Positions 1 through 5,064 of a DNA stretch of 5,784 nucleotides are shown here, one piece after another; position 1 is the stretch's first letter, and each line of letters opens with the position of its first letter. The DNA is from an uncultured Caryophanales bacterium (GTDB taxonomy: Bacteria; Bacillota_I; Bacilli_A; RFN20; CAG-826), in contig CAMOQM010000063.1 of the NCBI GenBank assembly GCA_946622925.1, positions 1 through 5,784 of the forward strand, in the 5' to 3' direction. The translations under genes and the position numbers were made by a program. The notes beneath the pieces were generated by a model. The model was not told the DNA's origin. It did no database searches and saw only the letters and a list, made by a program, of their open reading frames with translations.

Positions 1-42
1 CAAACAAGAGAGTTGGCGAGAAAAACAAATTACATTGTTTTA

Positions 43-71
43 ATGACCCTTTTTCCTCCTTTTGGTATCAT
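43..71 (+). promoter_or_regulatory. Candidate extended -10 promoter for the M6 lipoprotein gene
   Basis: Seen: a TGG-TATCAT element at 63-71 fits an extended -10 box (TGn followed by five of six consensus bases). An ATGACC hexamer at 43-48, matching four of six -35 bases, lies 17 bases upstream. Transcription would begin near 77-78, just before the ribosome binding site at 79-85, which gives a very short leader. The stretch between the two boxes is pyrimidine-rich (49-63). A similar pyrimidine tract followed by TTTGGTAT occurs ahead of udk. This is inference from motif matching only. The rest of 1-90 shows no gene, although the frame of the lipoprotein stays open to the window edge. Confidence 0.4.
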
Positions 72-78
72 CATTACG

Positions 79-85
79 AAAAGGA
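79..85 (+). promoter_or_regulatory. Ribosome binding site fixing the lipoprotein start at 91
   Basis: The sequence AAAAGGA ends five bases before the ATG at 91. It supports that ATG over the upstream in-frame TTG at 13, which has no comparable purine box in view and would place 26 extra residues ahead of the lipoprotein signal peptide. Confidence 0.7.
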
Positions 86-90
86 TATTT

Positions 91-1710
91 ATGAAAGTCG
101 GTCGGTTCCCCTTAATCCTATTACCCTTAGTCTTAGTTTCCTGCACGATTTCGCCACGGAGTTCTTCCTCTTCGACCGTCCCAAGTTCTAGCCAGATTTC
201 TAGCGGACCCTCTTCATCTTCTTCCTCCTCCGTTGACGATAAGGGTTACCATAAGCAAGATATTTCTGAGGCCCCATTAAACTTCTTTAAACTTGGTCAG
301 TTTAATAACGATCCGGCCTTACCTAGCGTAGGCAACGTCAAATGTTTGGTCGTCCCAATTGAGTTTGGCGATTACCCATTTACGGAAAATAACTTAAGCG
401 ACATTGAGACCGCGATTGCCGGTAGCAGCGAAGAAACCCATTATTGGGAATCCTTAAGATCTTTCTACGCCAAATCTAGTTATGGTCGGTTAAACATGGA
501 GTTCGTCTTTTCTGACCCCTATCTGGTTAGCACTTCCGTCCGAAGTTGGTATAACGTCCATAAATACGAATATACCGACGAAAGGCAAGACGAAACCTAC
601 GAAGATTATCCCGAGAAATTGCCTCAGCTAGCCTTAGAAGGCGCAATCAAGGCTTACAAAGAAAAGACCCATGACGATTGCAAACAATTCGATATGGATG
701 GGGATGGTTTTATCGATGCCGTCATCATGATTTATTCCCAAGACCACTCAACCGGCCAAGGAAGCGGCTATGACCGAATCGCCTGGGCTTACCAATATTC
801 CGATCAACGCCAAATCAAAGGCAATATCGCTAGCCCCGTCGGCAGTCGTTATTTCTGGGCCTCCAAAGATTTCTTCTATGACCACATCACACAGGGTCAA
901 GGCGTCGATTCCCATACTTTGATTCATGAAATGGGCCACATTTTCGGAGCCGAGGATTATTACAACTATGGCCAAGGGATAGACGAAATAGCCCAACCCG
1001 CGGGCGGCGCCATCATGATGGACCAAAATATCTGCGATCACGATATCTTCACCAAACTTGCCTATGGTTGGGTCGATCCTTATGTGGTTACCGGCGATTG
1101 CACCTTAGAAATTGAACCATCCTCTACCAAAGGGGACGCGATTATCTTAGGTTCGGATTGGAACGGGACGTGCTATGACGAATTCATCATCATGGAACTA
1201 TATTCTCCGACTGAACTAAACGAGAAAGACGCTAGGGCCGCGTATGGTGGGCATAAAGGTCCCAATGACTTCGGGGTTAGGATGTACCATGTTGATAATC
1301 GCCTCCAAAAAGGTCGGGAATTCGATGAAATCGGAAGGCTTAGCGGCACCGATTTATTAACCGACCAAGAAATCGTGGATTGGGAGAAAACCGCGAAAAA
1401 ATACGGGAACACGGTTTACGTTTTGCCCGCTATCACCAATACCATCCAATATGATTCCGCCCTGGTCGAAGGGCAAGGCTATGAATTGCTTCAACTTATC
1501 CAGGCCGGTAAAACCAATACCACCCGGACCGGCGCCTCTATGTCCGAATATGATTTATTCAAGACCAATGACGAATTTAGCTTGGCCACCTATTCGGAAT
1601 TCTTCCCCAATAGAACCACCTTTAACTGCGGCGACGCCTTACCTTTCTCCGTCCATTTCGATGAAGTTACCGCTAATAAAGCCACCATCTCGTTTGCCAA
1701 AATCGCCTAA
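91..1710 (+). CDS. M6-family (immune inhibitor A-like) zinc metalloprotease lipoprotein
   Basis: This is a predicted secreted, membrane-anchored zinc endopeptidase of 539 residues. The start at 91 is chosen for its ribosome binding site and because it gives a clean lipoprotein signal: a hydrophobic segment and the lipobox LVSC, with Cys18 as the lipid-modified residue. A serine-rich stalk (about 21-47, 17 Ser in four clusters) follows. The catalytic domain starts near residue 83 (VKCLVVPIEF) and includes FYAKSSYG (125-132), an EF-hand-like DMDGDGFID loop (201-209) probably binding calcium, and the zinc motif HEMGHIFGAED (279-289) with Glu280 as catalytic base. The GGAIMMDQNICDHDIFTKLA segment (305-324) and FGVRMYHVDN (394-403) are also typical of M6 proteins. 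The zinc ligands would be His279, His283 and probably Asp289. The substrate is unknown. The protein could digest host or dietary protein outside the cell, but that is inference. It appears complete. The family call is firm; the exact subfamily is not. Confidence 0.88.
   Translation: MKVGRFPLILLPLVLVSCTISPRSSSSSTVPSSSQISSGPSSSSSSSVDDKGYHKQDISEAPLNFFKLGQFNNDPALPSVGNVKCLVVPIEFGDYPFTENNLSDIETAIAGSSEETHYWESLRSFYAKSSYGRLNMEFVFSDPYLVSTSVRSWYNVHKYEYTDERQDETYEDYPEKLPQLALEGAIKAYKEKTHDDCKQFDMDGDGFIDAVIMIYSQDHSTGQGSGYDRIAWAYQYSDQRQIKGNIASPVGSRYFWASKDFFYDHITQGQGVDSHTLIHEMGHIFGAEDYYNYGQGIDEIAQPAGGAIMMDQNICDHDIFTKLAYGWVDPYVVTGDCTLEIEPSSTKGDAIILGSDWNGTCYDEFIIMELYSPTELNEKDARAAYGGHKGPNDFGVRMYHVDNRLQKGREFDEIGRLSGTDLLTDQEIVDWEKTAKKYGNTVYVLPAITNTIQYDSALVEGQGYELLQLIQAGKTNTTRTGASMSEYDLFKTNDEFSLATYSEFFPNRTTFNCGDALPFSVHFDEVTANKATISFAKIA
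157..231 (+). repeat. Low-complexity poly-serine linker coding region
   Basis: Seen: residues 23-47 of the lipoprotein hold serine runs of 5, 3, 2 and 7. The 16 clustered codons plus the last run use all six serine codons (AGT, AGC, TCT, TCC, TCA, TCG), so the DNA is not a simple tandem repeat. Such linkers usually act as a flexible or glycosylatable spacer that lifts the catalytic domain from the membrane; that role is inferred. Confidence 0.7.
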
Positions 1711-1737
1711 TCCAAATATAACTTCCCTTCTTTTTCC

Positions 1738-1759
1738 TTTGGTATAACCAAACTTGGTT
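1738..1759 (+). promoter_or_regulatory. Interlocked inverted repeats at the udk promoter (possible operator)
   Basis: Seen: TTTGGT-ATA-ACCAAA (1738-1752) is a perfect 6-base inverted repeat with a 3-base centre. AACCAA-AC-TTGGTT (1746-1759) is a second perfect 6-base repeat that shares the middle arm. The three alternating half-sites cover the proposed -10/-35 region, as an operator would. In RNA the second repeat could form only a weak short hairpin followed by TTTAT, so it is a poor terminator for the upstream protease gene. Confidence 0.35.
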
Positions 1760-1766
1760 TTATACT
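1738..1766 (+). promoter_or_regulatory. Candidate promoter for udk
   Basis: Two overlapping readings are possible. In the first, TGG-TATAAC at 1740-1748 is an extended -10 element with transcription starting near 1755. In the second, TTGGTA (1739-1744) is a -35 box, followed by a 16-base spacer and TATACT (1761-1766, five of six consensus bases), with transcription starting near 1773. Either gives a short leader carrying the ribosome binding site at 1777-1783. The element sits in the only gap between the protease gene and udk, so udk probably begins its own transcription unit. It is based on motif matching alone. Confidence 0.45.
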
Positions 1767-1776
1767 TATCCAAAAT

Positions 1777-1783
1777 AGGAGGT
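1777..1783 (+). promoter_or_regulatory. Consensus ribosome binding site of udk
   Basis: AGGAGGT is a full match to the anti-Shine-Dalgarno complement and ends six bases before the ATG at 1790. It fixes the start there and excludes the in-frame TTG at 1754, which would lie upstream of the binding site. Confidence 0.85.
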
Positions 1784-1789
1784 AACGAT

Positions 1790-2482
1790 ATGCCAAGAAT
1801 CATCTTAATCGGAGGAGGATCTTCCTCAGGTAAGAGCTATGTTACCTCCGCGGTCGTTAAGTCCTTCGATCCCAGCGAAGTGGTGGTTGTTACTTTAGAC
1901 GATTATTACAAAGACCAATCAAATATTGCTTTCGAAGAAAGGGTCAAGACCAATTATGACCATCCTAAAGCTTTCGATTGGCCCTTATTAAGGAAGCACT
2001 TAGCCGCCTTAAAAAATGGGGAAGCCATCGAAAAGCCGACTTATGATTTCCGTAACCACACTCGAAGCGAAGTGGTGGAGAAAGTTGAACCCGCGCCTTT
2101 AATCATCGTCGAAGGGATTATGGCTTTGGTTGATAAAAGCCTCCGCGATTTAGGCGATCTCAAAGTCTTTATCGATGCTTCCGCCGAAAGAAGGTTCCTC
2201 CGTCGTATTATCCGTGACACCAAAGAAAGGGGCCGAACATTCGATGGGGTCGTGTCGCAATATTTCGCCACCGTCCAGCCGATGTATGACGAAATCGTTA
2301 AGCCTTCTTCCATGTATGCTGACCTTATCGTCAATAACGACGGGGTCAAGAACAAAGCCGTCGAGGTCTTGCGCTGCGTCTTCGAAGACGAATTAAAAGT
2401 GGCGAGAAACGGCATAAAAGAAAACTCCGAAAAGGAAGACGAATTCAATAAGGAAGCCCTCTCTGGGGTCCTAAATGGCTGA
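1790..2482 (+). CDS. udk: Uridine kinase (uridine/cytidine monophosphokinase)
   Basis: This cytosolic enzyme phosphorylates uridine and cytidine to UMP and CMP with ATP or GTP in pyrimidine salvage. The 230-residue protein opens with a P-loop at 9-16 (GGSSSGKS; Lys15 and Ser16 contact nucleotide phosphate). Family signatures follow in order: DDYYKD (37-42), NYDHPKAFDW (55-64), PTYDFRNHTR (83-92), IIVEGIMAL (105-113), the arginine-rich lid region around RRFLRRIIRDTKERGR (134-149), and QYFATVQPMYDEIVKPS (157-173). The kinase fold is complete by about residue 195. The remaining 35 residues form a charged, Lys/Glu-rich tail, making the protein somewhat longer than the roughly 205-215 residues usual for the family. 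The start is set by the AGGAGGT site. The stop is TGA. A 51-base gap separates it from gdpP, so read-through into that cluster is possible. The broader phosphoribulokinase/uridine kinase family is the only alternative, and the motifs favour Udk. Confidence 0.93.
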   Translation: MPRIILIGGGSSSGKSYVTSAVVKSFDPSEVVVVTLDDYYKDQSNIAFEERVKTNYDHPKAFDWPLLRKHLAALKNGEAIEKPTYDFRNHTRSEVVEKVEPAPLIIVEGIMALVDKSLRDLGDLKVFIDASAERRFLRRIIRDTKERGRTFDGVVSQYFATVQPMYDEIVKPSSMYADLIVNNDGVKNKAVEVLRCVFEDELKVARNGIKENSEKEDEFNKEALSGVLNG

Positions 2483-2490
2483 TTGATTCT

Positions 2491-2510
2491 ATTTTCCTAG
2501 TGAGGAAAAT
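2491..2510 (+). promoter_or_regulatory. Perfect 8-base inverted repeat between udk and gdpP
   Basis: Seen: ATTTTCCT (2491-2498) and AGGAAAAT (2503-2510) are perfectly complementary around the 4-base centre AGTG. No T-tract follows (the next bases are CCCC), so it is not a rho-independent terminator in either direction. Its position, just upstream of the TATAAT at 2522 and the ribosome binding site at 2517, suggests an operator or an RNA hairpin affecting gdpP expression; this is inference. Confidence 0.5.
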
Positions 2511-2516
2511 CCCCAC

Positions 2517-2527
2517 AGGAGTATAAT
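2517..2527 (+). promoter_or_regulatory. Ribosome binding site and perfect -10 box ahead of gdpP
   Basis: AGGAG at 2517-2521 is a plausible ribosome binding site, but its 12-base distance to the ATG at 2534 is long. The consensus -10 hexamer TATAAT follows at once (2522-2527) and ends six bases before the ATG, so transcription from it would start at or next to the A of the start codon. No good -35 box is visible (TAGTGA at 2498-2503 matches three of six). The element may therefore drive a leaderless transcript, or the hexamer may be chance. Confidence 0.4.
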
Positions 2528-2533
2528 CTCAAC

Positions 2534-4603
2534 ATGGCGAAAAATAAAAACCCGCAAACCCACTCCACGAAAGCGTCGATGTCTAGTGCCTTAAGGGCCA
2601 TGCGCATCCGCTCTTTCGTCATCGTTACCATCGAGATAGCGTTAATCGTTACCCTCATCCTTTTCTACGTTTACGATTTCCCAGCCGGATTTAAGGAATT
2701 ATTGAAGCCAATCCACTGGATGACTTTCGCCGGTGGGGTTTTGATCATCAACATCCTCCATCTCTGGTTTAGCGAAATCCATCTTTCCGCGATTAGGCAA
2801 AAATCCGACCTAGAAGCCGCCTCCATCATCGGCAGCGACGTCCAAGAAGCCTATAACTTCGGGCAAATCGGATTGGTTGTAACCGACGATAACGATAACG
2901 TCATGTGGAATAACGGCTTGTTTAAGGAAAGGAACATCGACCTCCTCGACAAGAACATCATCGAATGGGCTCCCCAGCTTAACGATTTGAAAAACGCCCC
3001 CAGTGATATGGTCGTTAAGATCGAAGCCAATGGACGTAACTATAACGTTAGATATTTGGCCGATGCCCACTTATTCATCTTCAAAGACACGACCGCCTAC
3101 GAATCCATCTTCAAATATTCCCGTGAGCAAGCCATCGCCATCGGCATCATCATGATCGATAACTATTCCGATATCGGCGGGCAGACCGAGGAAGACAATA
3201 ACGACCTAGTCACCAAAATCAGGGCCGCCATCTTCGACTATGCCAAGGAATATGGCGTATTGCTAAGAAGATATCGTTCCGACTCCTATTTCGTGGTTTG
3301 CAACTACGCTTCTTTGGAGAGAATGGAAAACGATGGCTTCTCAATCCTTAACAAAGTTAGGGCCTTAGGTAAAGGTGAAACCATCACGCCGACTTTATCT
3401 ATTGGCATAGCCCACGATTTCCCTGAAGTCATCAAGCTCGATGAAATGACCGGTACCGCCATCGATATCGCCATGAGCCGTGGCGGCGATCAGGCCGTCG
3501 TCTCCCGTTATGGCGAGGATATGCGTTTCTATGGCGGCAAAACCTCGGCTTTGGAAAACACCTCGCGTGTCCAGTTCCGTTCCGTCGCCGACTCCATTTT
3601 AGGTATCATCCGCGGTGCCTCTAACGTTATCGTTTCTGGCCACATGGATATGGATATGGACGCCCTCGGGGCTTGTTTGGGCATTATGGCGATGTGCGAT
3701 TTCTGCAATAAGCCTTGCCAAATCGTTTATGACCCCAAGCTCACCGAAAAGAAGACCCGTTACGCTTTCCAAGGCGCCTATTCCAAGGCCGACCTCGACC
3801 GTTTGACCATCACCCCCAGGGAAGCCGAAGATCGAATCCGTCCAACCACCTTGTTCGTCGTCGTCGACGTTTCAGTACCAAACCTAGTTATGGGTAAGCG
3901 GGCCTTAGAGAAATCGACTAAGACCATTGTCATCGACCATCACCGCCGTGGTGAGGAATTCATCGATAAGCCGGTCTTGTCCTACGTCGACCCCTCCGCC
4001 GCCAGCGCTTCGGAAATCATCGCCGAACTTATCCATTACGCGACGGCCAACCCCCGTATCGAAGTCTCGCCGACCATGGCAACCTTGATGTTATCCGGCA
4101 TCTTCCTTGATACCTCCTTCTTCAAGGCCAAAGCCACCGGTATCCGTTCCTTCGAAGCCGCGGAAATCCTTAAGGAATTCGGAGCCGATAACCAAAAGGC
4201 CGACGATTACCTCAAAGACGAATACGAAGAATACGCCCTTATCACCAAGATCGTTTCGACTATTCGTACCCCATTCACCGGCATCTGTTATTGTATGGCC
4301 GATGAAAAGGATATCGTCGAACGGGCGACGTTAGCTAAGGTCGCCAACCAATTAATGCAATTAAAAGGCATCAACGCCGCCTTCGTTTTGGGCAGAACCC
4401 AACAAAACGAAATCCGACTGTCCGCTAGAAGCAATGGTTCGGTCAACGTCCAGATCCTTTGCGAGAAGATGGGCGGAGGCGGGCATTTCGGGGGAGCCGC
4501 GGTAGTCTTCCCCAATACCAACATAGTTACCGCCGAAAGTAAGTTATTAGAGACCCTTGATACCTATCTAGAAGGCGCTAGGTCCGAAGGAGCAAACAAA
4601 TGA
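2534..4603 (+). CDS. gdpP: Cyclic-di-AMP phosphodiesterase GdpP (PAS, degenerate GGDEF, DHH-DHHA1)
   Basis: GdpP hydrolyses the second messenger c-di-AMP to pApA at the inner face of the membrane, affecting osmotic balance and cell-wall stress responses. The 689-residue protein has two membrane helices (about 28-47 and 62-79), a PAS-like region (about 105-190), and a GGDEF-like domain (about 195-335) whose signature site reads RSDSY near 248-252, so cyclase activity is not expected. The C-terminal DHH domain has the metal-binding pattern His370, Asp374, Asp376, then Asp445 (VVVDVS), Asp468-His469-His470 and Asp526 (FLDTSFF). The DHHA1 part ends with GGGGHFGGAA (647-656). All expected DHH metal ligands are present, so it should be active. 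Oddities are the MDMDMD run inside motif I, where family members usually have a Pro before the first Asp, and GG in place of the more usual Thr-Asn in the GGGGH motif. It overlaps rplI by four bases (ATGA). The gdpP-rplI-dnaB order matches Bacillus yybT-rplI-dnaC. Confidence 0.94.
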   Translation: MAKNKNPQTHSTKASMSSALRAMRIRSFVIVTIEIALIVTLILFYVYDFPAGFKELLKPIHWMTFAGGVLIINILHLWFSEIHLSAIRQKSDLEAASIIGSDVQEAYNFGQIGLVVTDDNDNVMWNNGLFKERNIDLLDKNIIEWAPQLNDLKNAPSDMVVKIEANGRNYNVRYLADAHLFIFKDTTAYESIFKYSREQAIAIGIIMIDNYSDIGGQTEEDNNDLVTKIRAAIFDYAKEYGVLLRRYRSDSYFVVCNYASLERMENDGFSILNKVRALGKGETITPTLSIGIAHDFPEVIKLDEMTGTAIDIAMSRGGDQAVVSRYGEDMRFYGGKTSALENTSRVQFRSVADSILGIIRGASNVIVSGHMDMDMDALGACLGIMAMCDFCNKPCQIVYDPKLTEKKTRYAFQGAYSKADLDRLTITPREAEDRIRPTTLFVVVDVSVPNLVMGKRALEKSTKTIVIDHHRRGEEFIDKPVLSYVDPSAASASEIIAELIHYATANPRIEVSPTMATLMLSGIFLDTSFFKAKATGIRSFEAAEILKEFGADNQKADDYLKDEYEEYALITKIVSTIRTPFTGICYCMADEKDIVERATLAKVANQLMQLKGINAAFVLGRTQQNEIRLSARSNGSVNVQILCEKMGGGGHFGGAAVVFPNTNIVTAESKLLETLDTYLEGARSEGANK
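4587..4592 (+). promoter_or_regulatory. Ribosome binding site of rplI inside the gdpP end
   Basis: AAGGAG lies in the last codons of gdpP and ends seven bases before the rplI ATG at 4600. With the ATGA overlap it indicates translational coupling between the two genes. Confidence 0.75.
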
Positions 4604-5061
4604 AAGTAATCTTATTAGCCGATGTTAAGAAAGTCGGGAAGAAAGGCGAAACCGTCACCGTCAGCGATGGCTATGGCGCTAACTTCCTCATTCCTCGGGG
4701 TTTAGCTAAGCCCTCGACCTCTTTCACCCAGGCCGAATTGGCCCGTGATAATGCCGCGGAAGAAGCTAGGCAAATTGAATTAAAGAAGGCCGCCGAAGAA
4801 GTTAAGGCCAAACTAGAAAACATCAACGTCGAATTCACCGCCAAAGTCGGTAATGATGGCCGTATGTTTGGTTGCATTTCCAGCAAGGAAATCGTCGAAG
4901 GTTTGGAAAAACAATGGGGCATCAAAGTCGATAAGCGCAAATTCATCGATAAATATCCCGCTAACGCCTTAGGCTATACCAGACTCAAAATCGAACTTTA
5001 CAAAGGTAGCCAAGGCTATGTCGAAGGCGTTATCAACGTCCATATTTCCGAGGCTAAGTAA
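4600..5061 (+). CDS. rplI: 50S ribosomal protein bL9
   Basis: bL9 binds 23S rRNA near the base of the L1 stalk and helps keep reading frame and restrain frameshifting on the ribosome. The 153-residue protein has the full two-domain layout. The N-terminal rRNA-binding domain begins MKVILLADVKKVGKKGE and contains the family signature DGYGANFLIPRGLA (about 23-36). A long connecting helix rich in Ala, Glu and Lys (about 45-73) leads to the C-terminal domain, which starts near GNDGRMFGCIS and ends in EGVINVHI. The length is close to the usual 148-150 residues. The ATG overlaps the gdpP stop codon (ATGA) and is preceded by AAGGAG. The stop TAA is three bases before dnaB. No irregularity is visible. 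Confidence 0.96.
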   Translation: MKVILLADVKKVGKKGETVTVSDGYGANFLIPRGLAKPSTSFTQAELARDNAAEEARQIELKKAAEEVKAKLENINVEFTAKVGNDGRMFGCISSKEIVEGLEKQWGIKVDKRKFIDKYPANALGYTRLKIELYKGSQGYVEGVINVHISEAK

Positions 5062-5064
5062 TTA

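Noticed and set aside
748..1041. Minus-strand open frame of 97 codons opposite the protease gene
   Set aside because: It lies entirely inside the M6 catalytic region, has no recognisable domain, and is a by-product of the coding bias of the opposite strand. The same applies to the minus-strand frames at 1173-1412, 2041-2448, 2810-3070, 4288-4524, 4671-4946 and 5373-5723.
1451..1747. Plus-strand 98-codon frame overlapping the end of the protease gene
   Set aside because: It is an out-of-frame shadow with proline-rich low-complexity content and no family motif. The frames at 2175-2396, 3615-3806 and 4107-4334 were dropped for the same reason.
1746..1769. Rho-independent terminator after the protease gene
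   Set aside because: The stem is only six pairs with four A-T pairs and a 2-base loop, and the following TTTATACTTAT is not a clean T-run. A promoter or operator reading fits better.
1754..1789. Upstream TTG start for udk
   Set aside because: It would place translation start ahead of the perfect AGGAGGT site at 1777-1783. The ATG at 1790 gives the usual Udk N-terminus right before the P-loop.
2491..2510. Terminator between udk and gdpP
   Set aside because: The hairpin is perfect but is followed by CCCCACAGGAG with no T-run on the + strand, and by AGAATC on the - strand.
1790..4603. Use of TGA as tryptophan (mycoplasma code)
   Set aside because: udk and gdpP both end in TGA at family-appropriate ends, tryptophans are all TGG, and no in-frame TGA occurs inside any of the five genes. 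Read-through would add only a few residues, so the TGG usage is the stronger argument.
2534..4603. GdpP as an active diguanylate cyclase
   Set aside because: The GGDEF signature position reads RSDSY and lacks the Gly-Gly-Asp/Glu-Glu-Phe residues needed for catalysis. A degenerate GGDEF domain is normal for GdpP.
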